From Zingiber officinale (taxonomy: Eukaryota; Streptophyta; Magnoliopsida; Zingiberales; Zingiberaceae), in assembly GCF_018446385.1 (NCBI RefSeq), contig NC_056002.1, positions 4,513,474-4,577,473 on the forward strand: a stretch of DNA of 64,000 bases, given 5' to 3'. This document shows, one piece after another, positions 35,140 through 47,200 of this stretch. Within the stretch, counting starts at the first letter, position 1. Each line of letters opens with the position of its first letter. Both the position numbers and the translations under genes were made by a program. The notes under the pieces are model-generated. The model saw only the letters and a program-made list of their open reading frames with translations. It was not told where the DNA came from and did no database searches.

Positions 35140-35841
35140 TGATCCTGTCCGAACCAGGAGTCAACGGACGCTGGGGATGTGGCGCTCCCTGATGGATCCT
35201 CGAGTGCTCCGGCGAACTTGCAACAAAACCGAGCCGGGAGGGGTGTCCCGGCGACGGCCCTCCGACGCTCAAGTCAGGCGAGGAATAACAAAGAGGTGGC
35301 TTAGAAACAGAAGACTCGTGTACCTCCGGTGAAGAAATGGAGACTTTATATAGACCTCTCGAAGGAGTCTAGGCACGTCAATCAAAGCAATCACCTGCTT
35401 TCGACCATGCCCAAGTATGGGTCTGTCAGAAGGGCATCCATAAGGCCATACCGCTACTGTATCCACCTCTCCATGATGTGACAGCAAGATCCTCTATCGT
35501 GAAATCTGGTGTATGGCATAATCATTAGACATGCCTTTGCTGACATCCCATATCCCGAGCCGAACGAATAGGCCGCTCGGCTAACCTTTGTATCCTCGCC
35601 CTTATCCTGGCCGATCGAACCACCCGCTCGGCCCTTCGATTCCGGCCGGGTAGACACCCGCTCAGCCATTCAGTCCTCCTGCCTTGGCATCGGAAACCCA
35701 AGCCTATGGCTGGGTTATCTTTGGCTCCGCTCGGACATGCTCAACTGCTCGGCGCGGCCCTTACCCGCTTAGTCAGCCCTCCATCTATCCTCAGGCTGGG
35801 ACCCTTCAGGAAGTGGGTCCCCCATTTTTACCGCCGGATCA
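35140..35841 (-). repeat. 5' LTR of the Tat gypsy element
   Basis: 702 bp, same length as the 3' LTR. By eye 17 differences, 16 of them transitions. A TATATAA-type TATA box lies on the minus strand. Confidence 0.95.
35345..35352 (-). promoter_or_regulatory. TATA box in gypsy 5' LTR
   Basis: The minus strand reads CTATATAAA here; the matching 3' LTR position is 23133-23140. Confidence 0.5.
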
Positions 35842-35846
35842 GGAGA
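35842..35846. repeat. Target-site duplication (right) of the gypsy element
   Basis: GGAGA, identical to 22922-22926. Confidence 0.93.
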
Positions 35847-36780
35847 CATCTCTTTAGATAGAGCTATTCCATGCCTAAAAGGTAAGAAACCTTTCTTGGA
35901 ATCCTGCATACTAAAACGAGCAAGGATTGTATCTATATATGAAGCTTGGGACAGACACAACATTCTTTTCTTGCGATCCCTCATCACTTTGATCCCAAGA
36001 ATGTGTGCACACTCTCCTAAGTCCTTCATATCAAATTGTTTGGACAACCATACTCTTACGTCTGATAATACCTTGACATTGTTACCAATTAACAAAATAT
36101 CATCTACGTATAGTACAAGAAATACCACCACGTTTCCGTTACACTTCTTGTATACACAAGACTCATCCGGACACTGAATAAATCTATACGACTGGATTAC
36201 TTCATTAAACCGGATGTTCCAAGACCTTGAAGCTTGCTTCAGTCCATAAATAGGCCGATTGAGCTTGCACACTAGATGCTCTTTGCCTTTTTCAATGAAC
36301 CCTTCTGGTTGCTTCATATGGATGTTCTCTTCAAGACTTCCATTAAGGAAAGCTGTCTTGACATCCATTTGCCAAATCTCATAATCCATATGAGCAGCAA
36401 TGGATAAGAGTATCCGGATAGACTTAAGCATGGCTACCGGTGAAAAGGTTTCCTCATAATCGATTCCCTCTTTCTGAGTGTACCCTTTCGCAACAAGCCT
36501 AGATTTGAAGGTTTCTATCTTCCCGTCTGTCCCTCTTTTCCTTTTGTAGATTCACTTGCATCCAACGGCTTTTACACCATCAGGTGGTTCTACAAGCTCC
36601 CAGACCTTATTAGAGTACATAGACTCTATTTCAGAATTCATTGCCTTTTGCCAAGATGCTGCATCTATATCTTGGAGTGCTTCGTCATATGTTTGTGGAT
36701 CAGGTTCATGTTTACCCAGGATCAAGTCCGAAGACTCTCCCAAAAAACATGAATCTTTCAGGCTGCCTTACAACCCTCCC
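35847..36780 (-). pseudogene. Copia reverse transcriptase, element 2
   Basis: Encodes the RT start (SSDLILG to GVKAVGCK), then QMDVKTAFLNGSLEEN and the catalytic box LYVDDILLIGN, with YVDD intact. The frame is broken by a TGA (36552-36554) in place of the conserved tryptophan after VGCK, and a T-run around 36740-36748 looks like a +1 frameshift. Its 3' continuation is at 22921, beyond the gypsy element. Confidence 0.88.
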
Positions 36781-36852
36781 ACTACGACGAGGCACTGTCT
36801 GTGGTTGTGTATCATGTGTGACACGTGTTGCAGTCTCTTGTGGTACTTCATC

Positions 36853-38316
36853 TTATATTGTTGGTACTGAAGTAGACGTGTCCTCTCTAAGTTCTTCTAA
36901 GACAACTTTGCTACTAGGCTTGTGATCCATTATATAGTCTTCTTCTAAAAACTGGGCATTGGTGCTAACAATGACCTTCTGGTCTTTAGGACTATAAAAT
37001 AAACCACCTTTCGTTCCTTTGGGATATCCTACAAACACGCGAACTTCTGTACGGGATTCTAACTTATCAGCATCTGGTTTCAGCACATGTGCTGGACTAC
37101 CCTAAATCCGAATATGTCTTAGACTGGGTTTTCGCCCATTCCACAATTCTATGGGAGTAGAAGAAACTGATTTAGAAGGTACTAAGTTCAGAACATACAC
37201 TGCTGTTTCCAGAGCATATCCCCAAAACGAATTTGGTAATTCTGAATAACTCATCATCGATCTAACCATCTCCATAAGAGTCCTATTCCTTCGTTCTACC
37301 ACACCATTCTGTTGGGGTGTACCAGGTGCAGACAGTTGGGATTGAATCCCAGCCTCTGATAAGTAATTCCTAAACTCTCCTAAGAGGTATTCGCCACCAC
37401 GATCAGATCGTAGTGTCTTGATACTTTTACCTAGTCGTTTCTCCACATCAGCCTTGTATTCTTTGAACTTATCAAAGCACTCGGACTTGCGGCGCATTAG
37501 GTAAATGTATCCATATCTTGAATAATCGTCTATGAAAGAGACAAAATATTCAAAATCTCCTCTTGCCTGGACAGACATAGGACCACACAAATCAGAGTGA
37601 ACCAACTCTAACACTTCTTTGGCTTTATACCCCTTGGCCTTGAACGACCTCTTGGTCATTTTACCTTCCAAGCAGGATTCACAAGTTGGAAAATTTTCCA
37701 ACTCTAATGAACCCAAAAGTCCATCGGCTATAAGCCTCTGAATCCTACTTAAGTTAATATGACCAGGTTCTTTTCTCTTATTAGAGTTAGAAGATGAGTT
37801 ATAAATTTCCATGTTTTGCTTTGTGGAAGAAATTGGATTTAAAGTATACAAATTGTCAACTAATGCACCAGAACAGATAATCACTTTATTTCTTTTAATA
37901 ACTACATCGTTACTGAAAGAAACTGAATATCCATCTAAAAACAGTTTAGAAACTGAAATTAAATTCTTTCTAAAACTGGGTACATAAAGACAATTTCTTA
38001 AAACCAAATTCCTATTTCTACTAAAAGATAAGTAGACGTCTCCCACTGCAACAGCTGCCACCTTAGTAGCATTGCCCATGTAGACGGTAATTTCTCCTTC
38101 AGATAGTCGTCGGGTTTCCTGGAACCCCTGCAAGGAATTGCAGACATGATCAGTGGCTCCCGTATCTACACACCAGGTGCTGGTAGATAACACCGCTAAA
38201 CATGTTTCAATAACTAGAGCATGAGATATACCTTTGTTTTGGTTCCTACGAGGACAGTCCGCCTTCCAATGTCCTGCCTGCTTGCAGATGAAGCACTTGC
38301 CCTTTGGCTTCTTCAC
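36853..38316 (-). pseudogene. Copia gag knuckle, protease and integrase, element 2
   Basis: From the 38316 end: a CCHC knuckle (CFICKQAGHWKADC), aspartic protease (CVDTGATDHVC, D-T-G intact), the GAG-pre-integrase HxxC-type finger (CESCLEGK), then integrase with catalytic Asp (HSDLCGP), Asp (RSDRGGEY) and Glu (VVERRNRT). A TAG at 37102-37104 stands where the conserved tryptophan of the integrase C-terminal block (after HIRI) is expected, and the C-terminal part continues from 37101 to 36853. Confidence 0.9.
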
Positions 38317-38328
38317 TCCAGCTTTAAA

Positions 38329-39055
38329 TCATGTACTCTGAGACTTATTCACTTTCTTTGCTGAACTAGCTTGTTTCTTCTTCTTCTTTCCTCTCGGTTT
38401 AGAAGTAGAACCATTTTCAGCATAGTGAATTTGAGCATTGTGACGAAATAATCCTTCTGCTGCCTGAAGTTCTGTCAGTAGTTCCACCAATGAATATACC
38501 CTTTTGTTCATATTGTAATTCAGGCGGAATTGCTCAAAACTTCTAGGTAGTGTTTGGAGGATCATATCGATCTGGGTTTCCCCATCAATTTCTCCTCCAA
38601 GGATCTGTATCTCGTTCAGATAAGCCATCATCTTTAGGATATGATCCCTCACAGGAGTACCCTCTTGCATGGTGGCTGTCATTATCTTTCTCATGGCTTC
38701 TTACCTAGAAGCCCTATCCTGATGACCAAAGAGTTCCTTGAGATTGTTCATAATATCATAGGCTGTTGGTAATGTTGATGTTGCAATACATTTGACATTG
38801 AAGCTAAAATGTAACACCGCGCCATCTCATCTGCTTTTACCCATTTCCTATGATATTCAATCTCCTCTTGGGTAGAATTACGATGGTGCTTGAGGCAGCC
38901 TCTATCAGTACAAATTTATAGCTTTCAGAAGTAAGAACAATGTCCAGGTTTCTTTTCCAATCTATGTAGTTAGGTCCAGTAAGTCTATTTTGTTGAAGTA
39001 TGATGGACAGTGGGTTGAAAGTCATCCTAAGAATCACAAAATAAACTTTGGTCAA
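38329..39055 (-). pseudogene. Copia gag, element 2
   Basis: Starts near 39055 with the gag N-terminal block LTGPNYIDWKRNLDIVL and continues after a frame break with capsid-like sequence (LPRSFEQFRLNYNMNK). Stops include TGA at 38329-38331, again at an expected tryptophan just before the knuckle region, and one near 38703. Confidence 0.82.
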
Positions 39056-40117
39056 GACTCTAAATTTAGAATAATATTAATTCCTCAAACAATACTATTT
39101 TAAATTAACCAACACCTAAAAACACCGTGAATTTTGTATGCCACGTTAGTGTGGACGTATACAAATTCAAACATTTGTAAGAGGAGGTTTTACCCATTAA
39201 TTTTATTCTTGTCAACTTAACTTTTTGACAAATAAAATTAATAGTTGGTATCTTTGGTCACACAAATAATAGCAGTGACTCCGATGGGAGGATACTATTA
39301 GGTGTGTCTAAGTGTATACCATTACTTGACACTAAGTCCATTAATAAGATTATGCCCCTTCCGTTGGGGAAGATCACACGCTCTTAATTAACTTCCTATA
39401 GTCATCCAAAATGGAAGTCTGCTCTAGTGATCCACAAACAAGCTCATCCGTTATGGAGGAAGGCACTCAGAGCCAACGCGCAAGCTTGTTTGCATCACTT
39501 ACAAACCAGTAATGGAGACCATGGGATTTATTTAAAAATTCCTCTCCCACTTAGTTATTTATAAATGAGGAATTTTAACTATGCTAGCCTACAAGCATGT
39601 AAACTAACACATACACACAACACAATATAAAAGCAATAAATAGAAAAACTAATTTTCAACTATTATGGCTTTTATCTCTAGTTATCCTCCGTGTGTTGTC
39701 ATCCCAAGTTCTTGCCATATTTGGCCACCGGGTCTCATTGTCGCATCCATCTTGCTCTAGTTCATGCGCCTCTGGTCCTTAGAAGGTTCCACGCTTTGCA
39801 AGATTCGATCCGCGACATAAATATAATTTTACATTTTGATCCTATATTCCATAAAAGGAATGTACATGTATCTAGATCAAAATAAAATCTTAATAAAACT
39901 AAATACACTCCTGCGTATTTTAATACAATCATGCACACACATATAAATGCCCTTGACATGTCCAAGGGTCCACACATAATAACTAAAAGCCATAATAGTT
40001 GGATCCTGCGTCCACAAAGTTAGCACATCCTACTATTAACCCGCCTAAATTATGTATGACATGTGCATAATTAAACTAATACCAAATACAGAGGCAAAAC
40101 CCTAGCTCGATACCAAT
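39056..40117 (-). other. Leader and primer binding site of Copia element 2
   Basis: Non-coding leader; the minus strand next to the LTR begins with ATTGGTATCGAGCTAGGG, a tRNA-iMet-type primer site (40100-40117). It contains one copy of the hairpin-bearing unit that occurs three times in element 1. Confidence 0.75.
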
Positions 40118-42495
40118 TGTTGGTTGCTACTCGGAAAACCTAGAGGTTCCAGTACAAAAATTTGTACAAAGGTCTGAACCTTTTCCTAGCTACCATGTGT
40201 TCTTTTAAATTAAATTTTGGATCGCCTGCGGAACTTAACACGTTTGATCCAAAACTTAATCTATTCGTTCTTTTAGGTTTTGACTTGGGTCTCCTGCGGA
40301 ACTTAACACGTTCGACCCAAATCACCTTAAGTTATTAATTCCATTAAATATTAATTTCCATAATCGGTTCCCAGTACTGACGTGGCGAGGCACACGGCCT
40401 TCTTGGATATGGGAGCAACCACCACCGACTAGACAAAACCTTTTATAGAAAGCTAATATTTAATTTCCTAAAATAACTTTAGGTTAACCGAAAAGAACAA
40501 TCAAATCACAAGGAAAAAATAAAACAAAAGAACACAACTTCGAAAAATATATTCGAAATACTAGAACGTAAGCCTCTTGTATTTGGTATTATTTCCATAA
40601 ATAACTAGTATGATGCGGAAAGAAAAATTACTAGTTATACCTTGTAGAAAAATAACCTCTTGATCTTCTACCGTATTCCTCTTCTAACCTCAGATGCTGT
40701 GTGGGCAACGATCTTCCGAGATGAGAAACCACCAACCACCTTCTTCTCCTCCTAGCTAGGTTCGGCCACAAAAGAAGAAGCTTCACCAAGGAATAAAATC
40801 AAAACACTAACCAAGCTCCAAGAGATGCTAGCTTTCTCTCCTTCTTCTTCTTCTTCTCCAAGTAGTATCCGGCCACCACAAGAGCTCCAAGGGAGAGAGA
40901 GAGGTTCGGCCACCACAAGAGGAAGAGAGGGAGAGGATGGCCGGCCACACCAAGGAACAAAAGAGGGAGAGAAATAATAGAGGTTGTGTCATGAAGGCAC
41001 CCTCACCCCTTCTTTTATATTCCTTGGCCTAGGCAAATTAGGAAATTTAATTACAATAAAATTTCCTTGACATGATTTAATTGAGAAAAATAAAATAAAA
41101 TTTCCCCAATTGAAATCTTATGGCCGGCCACATCAATGAAAACAAATTGAACAAGTTTCAATCAACAATTAAAACTTCCTAATTTGTTTTCGGAAATTTT
41201 TAAAAAATAAAATTTCTCTTCAAAATCTCTTCATGGTTGATAAAAAGGAAATTTCTATAATTTTAATTTTACAACATGTGAATAATTTTTAAAGAGAAAA
41301 TAAAATATCTCACCAATCTACAAATAAGGAAAGAGATCTAATCTCTTTCTTTAATCTTTTGTAGATCTTTTACAAGAGAGATATTTTAATTTTAATTCTC
41401 TTTAATAAATTATATCTTCCACATAATAAAAATTAAAATTAAATTTCTTTTTTAATTTAATTTGGCCGGCCCCCACTAGCTTGAGTTCAAGCTAGGGCCG
41501 ACCAATACCTAGGCCGGCCTAGCTTGGTTCCCAAGCTAGCTTGGCACCCTTATGTGGGTATAGAAGGTGGGTATAGGTGGGTATAGTACTACATAAATAA
41601 GAGGCTACGATAGGGACCGAGAGGAGGAATTGGTTTGGTCTCCGATAAAATTAAGCATCCGTGTTGCCCCGACACACAACTTAATTTTATCAATAATAAT
41701 CATTCCACTAGAGAACTATTATTGAACTACGCACGATCCCAAATTACATTTTTGGGCTCCTTTTTATTATGAGTGTGTTAGTCTCCCTGTGTTTAAGATA
41801 TCGAATGTCCACTAATTAAGTGAGTTACTGACAACTCATTTAATTAATATCTTAGTTCAAGAGTAGTACCACTTAACCTTATCGTCATGCCGGACTAAGT
41901 CCACCTGCAGGGTTTAACATGACAATCCTTATGAGCTCCTCTTGAGGACATTATCAACCTAGTATCTCTAGGACACAGTTTCCTTCTATAATCAACAACA
42001 CACACTATAAGTGATACCATTTCCCAACTTATCAGGCTTATTGATTCATCGAACTAAATCTCACTCATTGATAAATTAAAGAAATAAATATCAAATATAT
42101 GTGCTTATTATTATATTAGGATTAAGAGCACACACTTCCATAATAACCGAGGTCTTTGTTTCTTTATAAAGTCAGTATAAAAGAAACGACCTCAAATAGT
42201 CCTACTCAATACACTCTAAGTGTACTAGTGTAATTATATAGTCAAGATAAACTAATTCCTAATTACACTACGACCTCCCAATGGTTTGTTCCTTTCCATT
42301 TTGGTCGTGAGCTACTGTTTATAATTTATAAGGTACTGATAACATCATCTTCTATATGTGACACCACATACTATGTTATCTACAATATAAATTAATTGAA
42401 CAACTACAAACAAATGTAGATAAATTGACCAAATGTGATTTTTTATTTAACATAAATGTTTACAAAAGCTTAGGCTTTCAGTATACACTCCAACA
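40118..42495 (-). repeat. 5' LTR of Copia element 2 (complete)
   Basis: 2378 bp on the minus strand, from TGTTGGAGTGTATAC at 42495 to GCAACCAACA at 40118. Homologous along its length to element 1's LTRs but noticeably more diverged from them than they are from each other. Confidence 0.92.
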
Positions 42496-43195
42496 CCATC
42501 GACTCAGTGCACGGATAGGATCAGGGTACATTGAATGTTACGAGAACCTATTGGGTTATACATAAAGAACAAGTAGATATGAAGATGAGTTCATTGGATT
42601 AATCTAATTGTTAGATTAAGTCCAATTCAAACTAGACTCATTAAATCAATTCAACTGATTGGAATGATGATTCATTGAATTCGAGATTGCACGAGAATCA
42701 ATGAGTTAGACTCATTGGGTGAACTTATGTTCACCAAGAAAGTTGAATGGTCAAAATTGAACCATTGGATTGAATGGTCAATTTTGAGCCATTGAATTGG
42801 AAGATGAATGGTTTGAGTCATTGGATTGGAATATCAAAGGGTAAAACCCTTTGGTATTCATGAGATGGGTATATATATCATTTTGGATGATATTTTCATG
42901 ATGTGAAAACCTTTAGTCTTCTTTTTCTTCCTCCTTCCCTCTCTTGGCCGAAACCCCTCTTGTGGTTGCTAGCACAACGTTAGGTGGTTTCCATCTTTTT
43001 CTTGTGAGTTTGTGAGACAAACGAAAACAAGACTTGTTCGTGTGAATATCATAGAGACGTGAACGTGTGATCGTGCTGAGATCCAAGCTGTCCGGAGTTT
43101 GTGAGCACATATCAAAGGTATAATTATTATCATGCAACTTAGTATAGATTATTTTAAGTAATATTTTTTCCTTTCGTATGAATCTGTTGGATAAA
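42496..43195 (+). mobile_element. Probable LTR remnant of another Copia family
   Basis: Right of element 2's LTR is non-coding sequence with ATTGGATTGAATGGTCA-type internal repetition, a CTTTTTCTTCCTCC stretch and a GGCCGAAACCCC block. It resembles the U3-R-U5 part of a plant Copia LTR. No TG...CA pair or TSD could be fixed, so this is only a likely remnant. Confidence 0.35.
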
Positions 43196-43763
43196 AAAAT
43201 TAAAAAATTTCACTGTGTTTTAGCGTATTTAAGACTCTAATTCCTTACACTTATAAATAATCGTAAGACCATCACGTGGACATGCTGATGAAGAGAGGAG
43301 TAGACACAGTCTACTACCTTTACCACCTCAACAAACTTATCAGGAAGCATCCACAAATAAGAAATTATAGTGGAGATTATCAATTATTCCAAAAAGATAC
43401 CCTGGCCAGAGGCTTAAGCTTTAAAGTCAGCATCAAGTCGTCCTCCACATCTCACATTTGTTTACAAATTACATTGAGAAAGTACTGAAGGCAGACTCAT
43501 GTATACTAAGACGCATGTCCGGAGAAAAAATGAAAAAAAAAAAACAAAAAAAACAACTGGACGGGACAATTCCGCTGCTGGAACGCATCATGTACAATAC
43601 CAACCGTCCATTCCGCTGCTGCAAAGCAACGGGACGGGGTAAAAAAACCAGCTGCCAAACAAACCTCTCCACCCACACGTGTCCGCGGCGGTTTTGCGTG
43701 CTGACTCCGCCTCCGCCTCGTTCCCACTCTCTTTAAACCTTTCATGTCTTTTTTTTCCCGACC
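43196..43763 (+). promoter_or_regulatory. Promoter and 5' leader region of the ORP gene
   Basis: A-rich, then increasingly GC-rich sequence before the ORP gene. CTTTAAACC near 43730-43738 is a possible TATA variant. No other motif is convincing. Confidence 0.35.
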
Positions 43764-43842
43764 ATGAATCCATTCTGCTGCGCCTCTTCCGCCCCCGTAT
43801 CTCTCGCCGCAGCAGCGGCCTCCTCACCTTTCCCCTTCCGCC

Positions 43843-44298
43843 ATGCCCCCTCCTCCTCCGTCACCTGTCACATCCTCTGTCCGTAGGTGCGAATCCCTCC
43901 CTTGCCAGAACGACGGTCTCCGCTGCCCTTCCGGACACGTCATCGATCACCGCCGCCACCACCGATCCGCTGTTCTATCTGCCTCCCACCGCACGTCCTT
44001 CCGCGATGCGCCACTCGACCACCGAGAGGTCCAGCTCAACGACCTCGTCGGAGACGGTATCGTGGGGATCCTCCACAAGTGGGTAAACTTCGGTAAGGGG
44101 TGGCAGCCGCGCTGGTTCGTGCTACACGACGGCGTGCTGTCCTACTACAAGTTCCAAGGCCCAGATTGTATCGATCTGAGCCAGGAATCTGAGAACGGCC
44201 CCAAGGTCATCGGCGAGGAGTCTGCACGGCTGCTTGCCTGCCGGAATAAAATCGGATCGCACCATCCCCGCCAGCCTATTGGCGAAGTCCATCTTAAG
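43843..44298 (+). CDS. ORP exon 1 (start uncertain, PH domain)
   Basis: Ends in phase 0 at GEVHLK; the donor GTCGGA is weak. ATG 43843 is the first in the PH-domain frame. Confidence 0.75.
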
Positions 44299-47200
44299 GT
44301 CGGAAGTCGAAGACCGAATTTTCTTCATAACTCTTTTCAACATCGTCGATATAAACTTCTTTTTTACTACTTTAGGTTTCCTCGACACGGGAGAGTAGAA
44401 CGGACGATAAGAGATTCTCCATTTTCTCCGGGACCAAGCGTCTGTACTTGAGAGCGGAGACGGGGGGTGACAGGGTGGCGTGGGTGGAGACACTACAGGC
44501 GGTGAAGGACATGTTTCCAAGGATTTCCAACAGTGATCTCATGGCACCGGTCGACAACGCGGTGGTGTCCACGGAGAAGTTGCGTGAGAGGCTGCAAAAG
44601 GAAGAGGTGAGTGAGGCAGCGATACAGGACTGCGAACAGATCATGAGAAGTGAGTTCACTGCACTGCAAAAGCAGCTCGTGCTAATCAAGCAGAAGCAAG
44701 CCCTCCTGGTCGACACCCTCCGCCATTTAGAGGTATAAAAGGGACCTGTTACATTTGTGCCCTTTTTCTTATTCTGTAGAGAATTGAGGACTCATTTTGA
44801 CCTTCGTGTTGTATCTTGAATAACTGATGCTGCTGAAGAAAGCCGATTCTATAGACTTCTTTATGATCAGTGTTTTCAATTCTAAATTTGGATTTGAACC
44901 GTCCCTGACAAATAAAGCTTTTTGTGTTAATGGATTCCTCCGTAAAACATTAAAATGGCAGCAAGGAGCAATGCATATTAGTTCTATCACTGGCTTGTGC
45001 CCCTCTTGTGCTGCTGTTGTCTATTGCTTAAATCATTCATTGTGGTTTTGTTTATGCGATGAATGATTGTTGATGCCTAGCTTGCACTCTCTTTGTGTTT
45101 GCATAACCGTAAGAGATTAAATTTGTTGACCTTGAGGAGGATGTTAAATCATAAATTTATGTATTAATATTTTCCTAGCAGCTTAAACTTTTGGGTTATG
45201 GGTTAAGATCTTTGGATTAAAGTTTTGAGTTGAGTTGTTACCAGATACAGAAAGTTTATATGAACATTAGTCCAGTTAGCTAGTCCTTTTCTTTTCGTTC
45301 TCAGTTTCAAAACAGTTTGGGAATTTTCATGTATCTAAATAAATCCATCAAAGCACTTTGTGAATGCTACAAAAAGGCTTGTTTTTTTTGTTACATATGA
45401 GGTAACTAGCATATGAGGTAAATATGCTATCTGCAAGAATATTCTATGTTGTGTATGCAGGTAATGCGGTTGTTGTTGGTGTATGCATGTAATAAGAAAA
45501 TATATAAAAAAACACATTTTCTGTTGTGCATCCCTTGATAAGGGAAGGGTGAAAATTGTCATTTGGGTATGAATTGTGGACATGCCATTTGTTTTCTGAT
45601 ATATTCACGCTTCCATCAACTATATTTTGGTATAAATCTCTATATGTGCATGTCCATGCCCCCAAGTGGAATATTTCAAAATCACATTAAAACTACTCCG
45701 TTATTGACTGTAATTGAGGTTTAACCCACTTATTGATGTTTTTATTTCTAGTTTGAATTTCTGAGTTGATATTAATCCTTGTGTCTATTTATCACCTATT
45801 GGTATTCTGCCAATTTGCCTAGGATGACAAGTAATTGCATTTTTACCAATTCAATGATTCTGAACAATGCTGTTTTGCTAAACCATGTTTTTTCAATAAT
45901 GGCACAGCACTTGCATGTACTTAGAAAATTTTTACTTATTGATTACGTAGACAGAAAAGGCTGACTTGGAGAATACTGATGTTGATGAGAGCCAAAGGCA
46001 ATCAAAAAAGAAAGGGTCAGCCCATGGATCAAGACATGAGAAATATAGTGGTATGGTTGCATGGTAGATGGATTGTGATAACTGTATAATCTATGCACTA
46101 TCATTTCTACTACATGATATCCTGATGGTAAGTTCTTTTTTCCAGTTCTGATGCATAATAGTATTGGAGAATAAAAGAGAATCAAAAGGGTAAAGAAATT
46201 TCAAATTTACCATTTCTTTGATGCTTGTGCATTTGGACCATTTTTTGTCTTCTGTCTTGGCAACTTAAGCATCTCCAGGTGGTAAAAGTAATATATTTCA
46301 GTTTAATAGATAGATCTTCCTATAGAAATCTTATTTGTGCAAGTTGCCATGCTGGCTACATAAACTCATATAAGTATGGTATGCTGCTTAGTAATACATT
46401 CTTCAAGTTTTCCTGAAATCTAAATTTATATCCTAACCAAGTTCTTAAGGTTGTTAAAATAGTTTCCATTTTAACTGCAAATGCTGTTTCTCCTTTTATT
46501 TCTTTAGGGAACTAGAAATGATCCAATTGAACCAGTTTTAGCTTAGTTGTGCCACCTTGAAGTTGAGATTTGCTCAACAAGCCCTTCTGAGTAATACAGA
46601 TGTCCTCTAATCATTCAAGATTTCATCGAGGAACTAAATTTAACATTAACCATGTTCTTTTAGCTATCTGCAAGTGTAAAATTGCAAGGTTGTGTTGGTC
46701 TCGTGCGGTCAGCAAGAGGGGATAAATTGCCTGTAAGTTAGAATTTAACACTTCTATTGCTTTTTAGCTTAGCAATGAACACGTGTCAGCTAATTCAAAA
46801 ATAATAACATAAAAGAAGTAAGAGACAAATAGAATTTTACTTGGTTTGCAACTAGAGAGGTTGCTAATCCAAGGCAATGGACGCTCATTAAGATTCTCCT
46901 TTTGTCGTAGACGGAGAAGCCTCTTACAAGTGTTGAAAGCACCGAAATTGAAAACAGAATAAGAAATTCGAAGTACATAAGTGTTGTATTGAAACTAGAT
47001 GAACCACGGTGGCAAAAGGCAACTCCGCTTGCCCCCAGTGCCCCCGCCAACTCATTCCTAGGGCTGTAAACAAGCCAAGCCAAGCCGAGCTTTGTGGTGT
47101 TCAAGCTTGTTTGATAAGATAACCGAGCCGAGTCGAGCCGAGCTTAAAATGAACCAAGCTTTTGAAATGAGTGTTCAAGCTTGGCTTGGTTTATTTTTTA

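Larger units (their letters stand above)
22927..35841 (-). mobile_element. Full-length Ty3/gypsy retrotransposon, Tat lineage
   Basis: Identical 702-bp LTR lengths (22927-23628 and 35140-35841), both TGATCCTG...CCGGATCA, with the perfect 5-bp TSD GGAGA. The minus-strand order is 5' LTR, primer site, gag-protease-RT-RNase H-second (archaeal-type) RNase H-integrase, then a 4.9-kb 3' region. The extra RNase H and the long 3' region mark the Tat group (Retand/Ogre relatives). By eye I count 17 LTR differences, about 97.6% identity, so insertion is relatively recent. The copy is not autonomous: the gag is split by a solo LTR, the RT-RNase H junction is frameshifted and the integrase has a nonsense codon. 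Confidence 0.95.
21803..42495 (-). mobile_element. Ty1/copia retrotransposon, element 2, split by a Ty3/gypsy insertion
   Basis: Same family as element 1 but on the minus strand. The 5' LTR is complete (42495 to 40118). gag, protease, integrase and RT follow down to 35842. The gypsy element then interrupts, and RNase H resumes from 22921 to 22198. A polypurine tract (complement of 22177-22189) precedes a 3' LTR fragment of which only the first 374 bp remain (22176 to 21803). This fragment differs from the matching part of the 5' LTR at only a few sites by eye, so element 2 is younger than element 1's decay suggests for that copy. It is a Copia element by domain order (integrase before RT); Tork/Angela-like is a tentative guess. 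Confidence 0.9.

Noticed and set aside
42496-43195. Protein-coding gene between element 2 and the ORP gene
   Set aside because: No ORF or splice pattern; the sequence is LTR-like and repetitive.
43276-43488. 70-codon ORF upstream of ORP
   Set aside because: No motif, in the promoter region of ORP and without coding bias.
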